Part shown: positions 49,842 to 58,185 of the stretch, piece after piece
Position numbering within the stretch: the stretch's first letter is position 1
Layout of the letters: every line of letters begins with the position of its first letter
Source of the DNA: Cobetia sp. L2A1
GTDB taxonomy: Bacteria; Pseudomonadota; Gammaproteobacteria; Pseudomonadales; Halomonadaceae
DNA: 64,000 nt
NCBI RefSeq assembly: GCF_009796845.1
Contig: NZ_CP047025.1
Location: forward strand, 186,001 to 250,000
Direction: 5' to 3'
Position numbers and translations under genes: made by a program
Notes under the pieces: generated by a model
What the model saw: the letters and a program-made list of their open reading frames with translations, nothing else
What the model was told of the DNA's origin: nothing
Database searches by the model: none

Positions 49842-49909
49842 TTTTATGCCCTCCACTATTACTTGTTTTTTTATTGTTGATTGATTTTCTCAATGCTCAT
49901 TTTCACTGT

Positions 49910-49953
49910 AGTGGTCGTAGAAAATAATTAAAAATTTATTTTCTACGACCACT
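49910..49953. repeat. 18-bp inverted repeat at the edge of the AT-rich insert
   Basis: A perfect 18-bp inverted repeat (49910-49927 with 49936-49953) and an AT-rich 8-nt loop, upstream of the HEPN-like gene. The outer half is GC-balanced, the inner half AT-only. It could be a terminator or a mobile-element end; no matching copy is seen beyond polA. Confidence 0.7.
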
Positions 49954-49998
49954 GGCTACGTTGATCCTTGGCGGCGGTAGGCCGATGCTGTGAGTGGT

Positions 49999-50014
49999 GT
50001 CCGGTTTTCCGGAC
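49999..50014. promoter_or_regulatory. Operator copy 1, upstream of the PAS regulator
   Basis: A perfect palindrome GTCCGG-TTTT-CCGGAC, 103 nt before the start of the regulator gene. The same palindrome recurs at 51637, 51657 and 51816. Confidence 0.7.
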
Positions 50015-50116
50015 GCTGGCTGCGTGAGGGCGCAGCTCACAACAATCAGATCCGGCGGGTGTGGTGGCGGAGGATGGCTACCCACGATGATCGGACACGC
50101 CAAGGGGGAGCGGAAG

Positions 50117-51607
50117 ATGGCTCAGCAGATGCCAGTGTTAGGCGGTGCAGGAGTGGTGACGCCGCTGCGCAACGATTTACCTGCAACGTCGATTCTTCTG
50201 GAGAGTGCACGTCGAGAGCTGTTGAAGGCGGCGATGAATGCGGTGGAGGAGTGGGTGGTGGTGGTGGATGCCCGCGGCTGCATCCAGTTTCTCAATGCGC
50301 CGTACGCTGAGTTTCTCGGCGTCGACCCTGAGGCGGTATTGGGACGTGATGCCCGCGAGGTGATCGAGAACACCCGCATGCATGAGGTGCTGGAGAGCGG
50401 ACGGGCAGAACTTGCCCAGCTGCAGTTGATTCGTGGCCATCACATGATCGCCCATCGCTACCCCATCCTGCGTGATGGCGAGGTCATCGGCGTCATCGGT
50501 TCGGTGATCTATCACGATACCTGGGAATGGCGGCAGGTGAATGCGCAGGTGCAGGCGCTTGAAGCCGAGGTGGATTACTACCGTCAGGCACTGGAAACTA
50601 CCACCGGTGCCCGCTGGAAGCTGAGCGACATCATCGGTGAATCCCCTGCGATGCGTGAGTTGGCGGCACGCGTGCGCAAGATTGCCCCTGGTGGCGCATC
50701 GGTGTTGATTCGCGGTGAATCGGGTACCGGCAAGGAGCTCTACGCCCACTCGCTGCATCGTGCCTCGGCACGCGCGGAAGGGCCTTTCATCAAGCTCAAC
50801 TGCGCCGCGATTCCCGAAGCTCTGTTGGAGGCCGAGCTGTTCGGCTACGAGGAGGGCGCTTTCACGGGTGCACGGCGTGGCGGCAAGCCCGGCAAGTTCC
50901 AATTGGCGGATGGCGGCACGCTATTTCTCGATGAGGTCGGCGACATGCCGCTGGCGATGCAGGCCAAGCTGCTGCGCGTTCTGCAAGACCGTGAAGTCGA
51001 GGCCGTCGGCGCGACGCGGCTGGTGACGGTGGATGTGCGCGTGATCGCCGCGACCCACCGCCCGCTGGAGGCGCTGGTCGAGAGTGGCGAATTCCGTGAA
51101 GACCTCTTCTATCGCATCAACGTGGTACCACTGGTGATACCACCGCTGCGCGAACGCCGCGAAGACTTGCCTACCCTGGCCTCTCATCTGTTGGGGCGGC
51201 TGGCACGACGTAGTGGCCGCCGCCCGCCAGTGTTGTCACCCGCGGCGTTGGAGCGACTGTGTGCCCATCATTGGCCCGGCAATGTCCGCGAGCTGGAGAA
51301 CGTGCTCGAAGCGGCCTTCTATCTCGGTGGCAGCCATATCCAGCCGACAGACCTGCCGGACGCCATTGGGACTCGGCGTAATGAGATATCCACACCCCCT
51401 TCCTGCCAAGCAGTCAGCGCAACTCCATCGATGACGCTGGATACCTTTGTGACGACGGGCTCACTGCGTGAAGCCATGGCATACGCTGAGCGGCAGTTGA
51501 TCGAAGAAGCCCTGTGCAGCTGTGGCGGCAACCGCACGCAGGCGGCGCGCCAGCTGGGCATCGCCAAGTCATCACTCTACGAGAAGCTCGCGCGGCATGG
51601 GGTGTAG
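50117..51607 (+). CDS. PAS-domain sigma-54 activator of the TRAP operon
   Basis: A 496-residue enhancer-binding activator: a PAS domain (about residues 35-150, from EEWVVVVDARGCIQFLN), a short coiled linker (about 155-185), an AAA+ sigma-54 domain with Walker A GESGTGKE, GAFTGA and FLDEVGDMPL, and a Fis-type HTH ending GGNRTQAARQLGIAKSSLYEK. GGGGGAG precedes the ATG. The PAS domain could sense a small molecule, perhaps the transported acid. Repeated palindromes on both sides of the gene and a sigma-54 promoter before dctP support direct control of the transporter and of itself. Confidence 0.9.
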   Translation: MAQQMPVLGGAGVVTPLRNDLPATSILLESARRELLKAAMNAVEEWVVVVDARGCIQFLNAPYAEFLGVDPEAVLGRDAREVIENTRMHEVLESGRAELAQLQLIRGHHMIAHRYPILRDGEVIGVIGSVIYHDTWEWRQVNAQVQALEAEVDYYRQALETTTGARWKLSDIIGESPAMRELAARVRKIAPGGASVLIRGESGTGKELYAHSLHRASARAEGPFIKLNCAAIPEALLEAELFGYEEGAFTGARRGGKPGKFQLADGGTLFLDEVGDMPLAMQAKLLRVLQDREVEAVGATRLVTVDVRVIAATHRPLEALVESGEFREDLFYRINVVPLVIPPLRERREDLPTLASHLLGRLARRSGRRPPVLSPAALERLCAHHWPGNVRELENVLEAAFYLGGSHIQPTDLPDAIGTRRNEISTPPSCQAVSATPSMTLDTFVTTGSLREAMAYAERQLIEEALCSCGGNRTQAARQLGIAKSSLYEKLARHGV

Positions 51608-51636
51608 GCGGCCGAGTGAGAAGAATGTCACAAGGC

Positions 51637-51672
51637 GTCCGGAAATCCGGAATTATGTCCGGCTTTCCGGAC
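51637..51672. promoter_or_regulatory. Operator copies 2 and 3
   Basis: GTCCGG-AAAT-CCGGAA (51637-51652, one mismatch) and GTCCGG-CTTT-CCGGAC (51657-51672). Their centres are 20 bp apart, about two helical turns, so dimers would bind on one face. About 290-310 nt upstream of the predicted dctP transcription start. Confidence 0.72.
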
Positions 51673-51802
51673 GTTTTTGGGAAATCACTCTGTCATCACG
51701 CTACATGCCCCATCAGCCGTGAACCTTGCAAGATTCATGGCGGATCAGAAGGTCTTGGCTACTGTCATTGGTACGCGACCTTGGTGGCGATTTTAGGCAA
51801 GC

Positions 51803-51844
51803 AAACCTGCGAGGCGTCCGGATAACCGGACGCCTCGCAGGTTT
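51803..51844 (+). promoter_or_regulatory. Operator copy 4 inside a terminator-like hairpin
   Basis: GTCCGG-ATAA-CCGGAC (51816-51831) forms the top of a perfect 19-bp stem (51803-51821 with 51826-51844) with a T-run at its end. It could end the regulator transcript and also serve as activator site about 130 nt upstream of the predicted dctP start. The rest of the 51608-52055 gap shows no gene. Confidence 0.65.
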
Positions 51845-51928
51845 TGGGGAGGACCAAACTGCATGGCAGGCAGAAATTGCGCGACGATGTGAGTGTAGAT
51901 GGCTGAAATAATTGATATTCCAGTGGAG

Positions 51929-51944
51929 TGGTCAGTGACTTGCG
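51929..51944 (+). promoter_or_regulatory. Sigma-54 promoter of dctPQM
   Basis: TGGTCA, 5 nt, TTGCG, with the exact 10-nt GG-to-GC spacing of -24/-12 promoters. Predicted transcription start near 51955, about 100 nt before dctP. Confidence 0.62.
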
Positions 51945-52055
51945 TTACTCAAGGGCGAGTTGACGTAAGCGTAAGCTATGCGCGTGGCAGCATGTTTCAT
52001 CAGTACGTCTGGCCAGCACCATGGGTCAGTAAAACAATAATCAGGGAGCCGCCCC

Positions 52056-53180
52056 ATGCCTCATCACGCTGTTTCTCATCTGTCCGCCACTCCACGTCGT
52101 CTGCGTCTCGGAGTCGCCATCGCGGCAGCCGTCGCTACCACGACGTTGATGGTCGCCATGCCCGCACAGGCCGAAGGCCCGAAGAAGCTCGACGTGGCCA
52201 GTACCTTCTCGACCAAGAACTTCCTCGGTGCAGGCGCGGTGCGCCTGTCTGAGGAGCTCAAGACTGCCACCGGCGGTGCCGTCACCCTGCGTGTGCATGA
52301 ACCGGGTGATCTGGTACCGGCCTTTGAAGTCTTCAACTCCGTATCTTCCGGTGCCATTCAGGCCGGTTGGGACTGGATGGGCTACTGGGCAGGCACGGTA
52401 CCGATCACCAATCTCTACGGCGCACTACCGTTCGGCCCGAGTCCGGAAGCCTTCATGTCGTGGATGTGGGCCGGTGAAGGCACCGAGCTGATACAGGCCG
52501 CCTATGACCCGTACGGCGTGAAGGTGCTGCCGTGCTTCATCTCTCCGCAGGAAACGGGCGGCTGGTTCAACAAGGAGATCAACACGCCGGACGACTTCAA
52601 GGGGCTGTCCATGCGCATCTCGGGCCTCGGCGCCAAGGTGCTCAACAAGCTGGGCGCTTCGACGCAGCTAGTGCCGGGCAGCGAGATCTACCTGGCGCTT
52701 GAGCGTGGCCGCGTCGATGCCACCGAGTTCTCGGTGCCGCAGGTCGATCAGGCGATGGGCTTCAATGAAGTCGCCAAGTATTACTACTTCCCGGGCTGGC
52801 ATCAGAGCGCGAGCTGGTTCTCGTTGCTGGTCAATCAAGAGGTGTGGGACAGCTACAGCGATGAGCGCAAGGCACAGTTCCAGACCGCTTGCCGCGCGAC
52901 ACTGCAGTGGGCTATGGCAGAAGCGCCGCCGGCACAGGTCAAGGCGATTCACGAGCTGGAGGCCAAGGGTGTCGAGGTCAAGCGCTTCCCGGAGCCCGTC
53001 ATGACGGCGCTGCAGAAGGCGTGGGGTGAGGTGCTGGAAGAAGAGAAGAAGACCAACCCTGACTTCGCCAAGGCCTATGATTCGCTGATGAAGCACGCGG
53101 CGCTGATCGACGAGTGGTATGAACTGCAAGCCATGCCGCCACCGATGGCCATGAAAGACGATGGGGGCAGCGCACAATGA
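52056..53180 (+). CDS. dctP: TRAP transporter substrate-binding protein
   Basis: The periplasmic binding protein of a TRAP transporter, 374 residues, with a signal peptide (about 1-39, cleavage near MPAQA-EG). The fold shows LRVHEPGDLVPAFEVFNSVSSGAIQAG and the conserved MRISGLGAKVLNKLG Arg region that grips a carboxylate. The pattern resembles the DctP group for keto-acids (TakP-like), so a 2-oxo acid or similar organic acid is likely but unproven. AGGGAG precedes the start. First gene of dctPQM. Confidence 0.92.
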   Translation: MPHHAVSHLSATPRRLRLGVAIAAAVATTTLMVAMPAQAEGPKKLDVASTFSTKNFLGAGAVRLSEELKTATGGAVTLRVHEPGDLVPAFEVFNSVSSGAIQAGWDWMGYWAGTVPITNLYGALPFGPSPEAFMSWMWAGEGTELIQAAYDPYGVKVLPCFISPQETGGWFNKEINTPDDFKGLSMRISGLGAKVLNKLGASTQLVPGSEIYLALERGRVDATEFSVPQVDQAMGFNEVAKYYYFPGWHQSASWFSLLVNQEVWDSYSDERKAQFQTACRATLQWAMAEAPPAQVKAIHELEAKGVEVKRFPEPVMTALQKAWGEVLEEEKKTNPDFAKAYDSLMKHAALIDEWYELQAMPPPMAMKDDGGSAQ

Positions 53181-53902
53181 CCGACCCCCGCCTTGCGCCC
53201 TGGCGGGCAAGAGGCGGGGCGGTGTGTGGAGCCCTGGGGCGACCGTTGGTCGGCCTGGGGCTGTGGGTGGGTCGCTGGACCAGTTGGCTGGGTCTGGCGA
53301 TCATCCTGGCTGTGCTCACCACCGTCACGCTCAACGCCCTGGGTATCAATGAAGTCGCCAACTGGGGGTCGCCCGATGTGCTGCTGTTCGGCACCGCGAT
53401 CACCATCAATTCCGTCACCGAGCTGCAATGGCATCTGTTCGGGATCCTGACGCTCTTCGGTGGTACCTACGCTCTGCACAGCGATACGCATGTGCGGGTC
53501 GATCTGTTCTATCAGCGGCTTACGCCGCGTGGCCGTGCCGTGGTCGATATCCTCGGCCACCTCATCATGCTGATTCCCTTCTGCCTATTGATCGCCTGGC
53601 TATCGAAGCACTCCGTGATCATGTCGTACACCTCGGGCGAGAAGTCCAACTACGGCGGGCTGGTGGATCGTTATCTGATCAAGGCGATATTGCCGATCGG
53701 GCTGGTATTCCTGGCCCTTGGGGCGCTCGGGCAGATCTTCGAGAACCTGTCCTGCCTGTTTGACCCGGCGCGTGTGCCGGAACGTCTGAAAGATCATGAG
53801 ATTGCCAGTCTGACCGGCCTTGCCCCCCAGACGGCAGGCGCGTCGACTGACGCCGCGGCCCCCCACGACTCTGCCCATGGGAGCCACGACAATGCTCGCT
53901 GA
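53177..53902 (+). CDS. dctQ: TRAP transporter small permease
   Basis: The four-helix small membrane subunit of the TRAP transporter, 241 residues, with hydrophobic segments at about 37-60, 85-105, 125-145 and 170-190. The DTHVRVDLFYQRL loop is the family marker. It overlaps dctP by 4 nt (ATGA), so translation is coupled. The C-terminal tail is rich in Ala, Asp and His. Confidence 0.9.
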   Translation: MTDPRLAPWRARGGAVCGALGRPLVGLGLWVGRWTSWLGLAIILAVLTTVTLNALGINEVANWGSPDVLLFGTAITINSVTELQWHLFGILTLFGGTYALHSDTHVRVDLFYQRLTPRGRAVVDILGHLIMLIPFCLLIAWLSKHSVIMSYTSGEKSNYGGLVDRYLIKAILPIGLVFLALGALGQIFENLSCLFDPARVPERLKDHEIASLTGLAPQTAGASTDAAAPHDSAHGSHDNAR

Positions 53903-55241
53903 ATACGCTCTGCCCATCACCATGGTGGTGGCGCTGCTTGTTGGTATCTTCTCCGGCTACCCGGTGGCCTTCCTGCTCGGCGGGCTGGGTATTCTGTTTG
54001 CCTTCATCGGCGATATACCCGTGGCATTTCTGGGTACCGTCGGTTCACGCATCTTCGGTGGAGTGATCGAGAACTGGCTGCTGATCGCGATTCCACTGTT
54101 CGTGTTCATGGGGCTGATGCTCGAAAGCTCCGGCGTGGCGCGCAATCTGCTGATGACGCTGCAGCGCCTGTTCGGCCGTGTGCATGGTGGCCTGGCGGTA
54201 TCGGTCGCGCTGCTCGGTGTGGTGATGGCGGCCAGTACCGGCATCATCGGTGCCTCCGTCGTGATGCTGGGGCTGCTGGCGCTACCCGTGATGCTGGGCC
54301 AGGGCTACAAGCCGGAGATGGCCTGTGGCGTGATTGCGGCCTCCGGCACGCTGGGCATCCTGATTCCGCCCTCGATCATGTTGGTATTGATGGGCTCCAT
54401 CCTGCAGATCTCGGTTGGCGCACTGTTCAAGGCGGCACTGGTGCCCGGCCTGCTGCTTGGCGCGCTCTATGTCGCTTACCTGCTGATCACCGCCAAGCTG
54501 CATCCCGACTGGGCACCACTGCCAGACCAGAAGCTGCTGGGCACCGACAAGACACCGCTGGCACTGGCGCTGCTGCGGGATCTGTTCGGCCCGATGGTGT
54601 TGATCGTCGCGGTGCTCGGCTCGATCATGACCGGTATCGCCACGCCCACCGAGGCTGCGGCCATCGGCGCGGGCGGAAGCTTGCTGTTGGCATTGGTGAT
54701 GGGCGGGCTGTCCTTCTCCACATTGCGCAACACACTACGTGATACCTCACGCACCAGCGCGATGATCCTGTTTGTCGTCATCGGCGCGACCTGTTTCTCG
54801 GTGGTATTCAAGCGTCTCGGCGGCGATTACCTGATTGAGGACGTCATCACCGGCACTGGCCTGGGCCCCTACGGCTTGCTGCTGCTGTTGATGGGACTGA
54901 TCTTCGTGCTCGGCTTCTTTCTTGAGTGGATCGAAATCAGCTTCGTGGTGCTGCCGCTAGTGGCACCGGTGGTCGAGGTGCTGGACTTCGGCATGGGGCT
55001 TTCCGGTCAGGGCCTGCTGGTGTGGTTCGCGATTCTGGTCGCCATCAACCTGCAGACGAGTTTCCTGACGCCACCGTTTGGCTATGCCCTGTTCTACCTC
55101 AAGGGCATCACTGCGGGTCAGATCTCCATCGGTACCATCTATCGCTCTATCCTGCCCTTCGTTGGCCTGCAGCTGGCGGGACTGAGCTTGTGCATCCTGT
55201 TCCCGTCACTGGTGCTGTGGCTACCGGGATTGATGCCCTGA
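53892..55241 (+). CDS. dctM: TRAP transporter large permease
   Basis: The large transport subunit, 449 residues, with about a dozen hydrophobic segments that would drive sodium-coupled uptake. Family features: GYPVAFLLGGLGILFA, the MAASTGIIGASVVMLG re-entrant region, the GTLGILIPPSIMLV loop and the C-terminal LQTSFLTPPFGYALFYLKG. The ATG at 53892 overlaps dctQ by 11 nt; the frame opens earlier but without a fitting start. Last transport gene of the operon. Confidence 0.94.
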   Translation: MLAEYALPITMVVALLVGIFSGYPVAFLLGGLGILFAFIGDIPVAFLGTVGSRIFGGVIENWLLIAIPLFVFMGLMLESSGVARNLLMTLQRLFGRVHGGLAVSVALLGVVMAASTGIIGASVVMLGLLALPVMLGQGYKPEMACGVIAASGTLGILIPPSIMLVLMGSILQISVGALFKAALVPGLLLGALYVAYLLITAKLHPDWAPLPDQKLLGTDKTPLALALLRDLFGPMVLIVAVLGSIMTGIATPTEAAAIGAGGSLLLALVMGGLSFSTLRNTLRDTSRTSAMILFVVIGATCFSVVFKRLGGDYLIEDVITGTGLGPYGLLLLLMGLIFVLGFFLEWIEISFVVLPLVAPVVEVLDFGMGLSGQGLLVWFAILVAINLQTSFLTPPFGYALFYLKGITAGQISIGTIYRSILPFVGLQLAGLSLCILFPSLVLWLPGLMP

Positions 55242-55347
55242 CCCTGGGTGTCACGCTGGATGTCAGGCAACACCATGGCGCATCACAAGGTGGTGATGCG
55301 CTCGATGAAAGCGGTAATTCGCTGAGTGAACGAGCAGGGAGAACATC

Positions 55348-55935
55348 ATGCTGCCACGACGCAGGGTGTTGATCGCGGGGCAGGGGGCATGGCTTGAAGC
55401 CATGGCGCGCACCTTCCTGGAAGAAGGCGCCATCACCGGGCTGATGGGCACCGGGCTTGCGGATCTTGAGCAGGTGCTGGATGCGCTGGGCGGCGAGCAG
55501 AGTGATCGCTTTGGGCAGGTGATGGGCGAGGGCTGCTTCGAGGCATTGGTGGCCCGCCTGGGACGACTCGATGTACTGGTTTGCATGCCACCGTCTGCGG
55601 CCATTGCTCAGTCGCTGGAGGAGTGTCTGGTGCAGCAGGTGGCCGGGCCGGCGGCCCTGCTCAAGGCTGGCTGTGCGCGGATGTTGCGCCACGGCGGACG
55701 TCTGCTGGCCGTCGCACCACCGCTGTCCTCGCTGGACCATCACGGCACTGCCATGGCACAGGCGGCACTGAGTGAGTTGATCCAGCGGCTGGCATCACGC
55801 GCGCCGGACAAGGTACGCGCCAATCTGCTGTGTCCCCAGGGCAGCGGGCCTTCTGCTGTCGCGGAATGTGCGCGATTTCTGGCAGGGGGAGCAGGGCGCT
55901 CGCTCAATGGCCAGGTGCTGCATTTGAGTGAGTAG
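55348..55935 (+). CDS. SDR-like protein lacking catalytic residues
   Basis: A 195-residue protein with the outline of a short-chain dehydrogenase: VLIAGQGAWLEAMARTFLEEGA at the start, LDVLVCMPPSA where the NAG motif falls, and a C-terminal CARFLAGGAGRSLNGQVLHL typical of SDRs. However, the TGxxxGxG cofactor loop is reduced to AGQGAWL, and the YxxxK site is replaced by AMAQAALSEL with no Tyr or Lys. At 195 residues it is also shorter than the usual 250. It is probably not an active oxidoreductase. It follows dctM after 106 nt and may belong to the operon. AGGGAG precedes the ATG. Confidence 0.68.
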   Translation: MLPRRRVLIAGQGAWLEAMARTFLEEGAITGLMGTGLADLEQVLDALGGEQSDRFGQVMGEGCFEALVARLGRLDVLVCMPPSAAIAQSLEECLVQQVAGPAALLKAGCARMLRHGGRLLAVAPPLSSLDHHGTAMAQAALSELIQRLASRAPDKVRANLLCPQGSGPSAVAECARFLAGGAGRSLNGQVLHLSE

Positions 55936-55978
55936 CATTGTGCCTCTGCTTCACTCCTGCCCCTCTCGCTGTACTATT

Positions 55979-56014
55979 TCTCCGCACTCTCCGCACTCTC
56001 CGCACTCTCCGCAC
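55979..56014. repeat. Four tandem 9-bp repeats
   Basis: TCTCCGCAC repeated four times exactly, between the ends of two convergent genes. It is a simple tandem repeat, too short for a CRISPR array. Confidence 0.9.
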
Positions 56015-56071
56015 TCGACGCGTGTGTCTGGCGTTGCCTTCGCGACGCTCATGCGCCGACACCGGCTGCTC

Positions 56072-56749
56072 TCAACTGGCCCCAAAACCGGCAATGAAGA
56101 CACGCACGCAGCGTTGTACATGCGGGCGATGGATTTCCATGCTGTCGGTTCGGCAAGCGCGTCCCAGCAACGCATCGATATGCAGCGGACTCAGCAGCAT
56201 GCCCATCAGCATGTTGGCGGCGTTCAGCGGCTGCGTGCCCAGCCCGCTGCCGGGTAGCGTGCCTTTTTCCACCTGTTGACTCAGATAGTCGGCGAGTCTC
56301 TGGCGCGTGACGTCGGGGCCATTCTCCAGAAACAGGCGACCCAGTTCGGGCGTCCGCCCGCTTTCGAAAGCCAGCCCGCGTAGTAGTCGGATCAGGCGTG
56401 GCTGCAGTGCCAGCGAGAGAATGGCCATGCCGAAGCGTTCCAGTGCCTGTGGCGGATGGCTGCCATCGCTGACCTGCTGGTCCATCAGCGCCCACACGGA
56501 TTTGGCCTCCTGCTGCATGACCGCCAGAAACAGACCCTCCTTGTTGCCGAAGTTGCGGTACAGCGTCGCCAGCGAACCGCCTGCTTCGCGTGCGATGTCA
56601 TTGATGCTGGTCGCCGCAAAACCCTGCTCAAGGAAGTGCTCGCGTGCCACGCTCAGCTGGCGCTTGCGACGCGCATCGCCACGTGGAGAGGCACGTGTGA
56701 CAGAAGCCTCTAGCGGTAGTGCCGTCAGTTCTTCAGGGTTGTCGGTCAT
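56072..56749 (-). CDS. TetR family repressor
   Basis: A 225-residue TetR/AcrR-type regulator: the HTH lies at about residues 35-75 (AREHFLEQGFAATSINDIAREAGGSLATLYRNFGNKEGLF) and a helical ligand-binding C-terminal domain follows. The residue pattern resembles the AefR/AcrR group with a TetR_C_11-type end. It diverges from the EmrAB-type pump across 276 nt, so local repression of that pump is likely. Confidence 0.9.
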   Translation of the reverse strand: MTDNPEELTALPLEASVTRASPRGDARRKRQLSVAREHFLEQGFAATSINDIAREAGGSLATLYRNFGNKEGLFLAVMQQEAKSVWALMDQQVSDGSHPPQALERFGMAILSLALQPRLIRLLRGLAFESGRTPELGRLFLENGPDVTRQRLADYLSQQVEKGTLPGSGLGTQPLNAANMLMGMLLSPLHIDALLGRACRTDSMEIHRPHVQRCVRVFIAGFGAS

Positions 56750-56865
56750 GTGAATGTCCTGCTGGAGAGTGGGGCGTGTGTCTCATGACATCATGCAGTT
56801 CTGTGGTTGCAGTTACCTGAACGGACAGGGACGTAAGGTGCAACTGTTGGAGTGCGCAAGTTAAC

Positions 56866-56881
56866 TGTAGTATTTATTACA
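56866..56881. promoter_or_regulatory. Candidate TetR operator
   Basis: TGTAGTATTTATTACA, a 16-bp near-palindrome (one mismatched pair) in the region between the tetR-type gene and the pump genes. It also resembles an AT-rich promoter core. Confidence 0.45.
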
Positions 56882-57025
56882 CTTAATAGCGATGCATGGC
56901 GGTAACTGTCCAACGCTGGTGGTGGGTTGGATGGTCGTCGCGACCACGTCGCTCGACAGATTCTGAGTGTGCTTCCTGCTAGTCACGAGACTGTCGGCAA
57001 GACGGGCAGTAAAAGAGGTTTGCTA

Positions 57026-58183
57026 ATGAACAAGGCAGGAAAAGGCGTTGTAGCCATCGTCGTCATCGCAGGCATCATTGCGGGCGGGGTGCTGGGGTTG
57101 GAGTGGTGGCGGGTTGGTCGCTTCATGCAGGAAACTGACAACGCCTACGTGCGTGCCGACAGTGTGCCTGTGCGCGCCGAGACCACGGCGCGTATCACGC
57201 GCATGCTGGTGCACGACAATCAGCCGGTGACGGCGGGCCAGCTGCTGGTGGAACTTGATGATGGTGATGCCAAAGCCAATCTGGATCAGGCCAGTGCCCA
57301 GCTGGACAACTCGCGCACCGGCGAAGTGCAGGCCGAGCGCCAGTTGACGTTGCAGCAGGCGAAGATCGACGAGGCCAAGGCCGCGTTGGATTCCGCCAAG
57401 GCTGAGCGCGATCAGGCGGCACTCCACCTCAAACGCTCCAAGAGCCTGGAAAGCCGTAGCTACGCCTCGCAGCAATCCTATGAGGATGATCAGGTGACAC
57501 TGCGCACCACCGAGGCCAGTGTTGCGCAGAAGCAGGCCGCACTGACGTCTGCCCGCGGACAGCTTGAGGTCTACAAGGCCCAGCTGGATTCGGCGCGCGC
57601 CGAGATCGTCTCTGCCGCGGCGGACCTGGCCTATGCCCGCCATCAGCTGAACAAGACGAAGATCATCGCGCCGCAGGATGGCGTGATCGGTAATCGCAGT
57701 GCTGAGGTCGGTACCATGGCCAGTGCCTCGCTGACGCTGATGCAGTTGGTGCCGGTCGAGAGTGCCTACGTGGTCGCCAACTACAAGGAAACCCAGACCG
57801 AGCGCATGCGCGTCGGGCAGCCGGTGAGTCTTGAGGTGGACGCCTATCCTGACGTCGAGTTCGAAGGGGTGGTGGATAGTCTCTCGCCCGCCACCGGGAC
57901 CGAGTTCAGCCTGTTGCCGACCGACAATGCCACCGGCAACTTCAACAAGATCGTGCAGCGCGTGCCGGTGCGCATTCGCCTGACCGGCCCCAGTGAGGCG
58001 CTGCCGCGTCTGCGTGCGGGCCTGTCGGTCATTCCGTCGATCGACACGCGCGAGCTACCGGACACCGGCACCTATGCCCTGGGCGATGCCCACCTCGATG
58101 CGTCGGCGGCGGGTGATGCTGCTGCGCCAAGTCTGGCGCCGGCCAGCAAGACTGACGCTGCTGTCACGGCCGGGGCGCAGTAA
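57026..58183 (+). CDS. EmrA/HlyD-type efflux adaptor
   Basis: A 385-residue membrane-fusion protein: N-terminal anchor (about 7-27), ETDNAYVRADSVPVRA lipoyl-like start, a long coiled-coil hairpin (about 90-220), then the second lipoyl half TKIIAPQDGVIGN and a beta-barrel domain with GQPVSLEVDAYPD. It would link the inner-membrane pump to an outer-membrane channel not encoded nearby. The C-terminal 40 residues are Ala/Asp-rich. The ATG at 57026 matches the family start; GAGG lies upstream. Confidence 0.9.
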   Translation: MNKAGKGVVAIVVIAGIIAGGVLGLEWWRVGRFMQETDNAYVRADSVPVRAETTARITRMLVHDNQPVTAGQLLVELDDGDAKANLDQASAQLDNSRTGEVQAERQLTLQQAKIDEAKAALDSAKAERDQAALHLKRSKSLESRSYASQQSYEDDQVTLRTTEASVAQKQAALTSARGQLEVYKAQLDSARAEIVSAAADLAYARHQLNKTKIIAPQDGVIGNRSAEVGTMASASLTLMQLVPVESAYVVANYKETQTERMRVGQPVSLEVDAYPDVEFEGVVDSLSPATGTEFSLLPTDNATGNFNKIVQRVPVRIRLTGPSEALPRLRAGLSVIPSIDTRELPDTGTYALGDAHLDASAAGDAAAPSLAPASKTDAAVTAGAQ

Positions 58184-58185
58184 GC

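Noticed and set aside
51863..51880. TGGCAG...TTGCG resembling a sigma-54 promoter
   Set aside because: The GG-to-GC spacing is 12 nt, two more than allowed; the site at 51929 has correct spacing.
55979..56014. Possible CRISPR array
   Set aside because: The repeats are 9 bp and directly adjacent without spacers.
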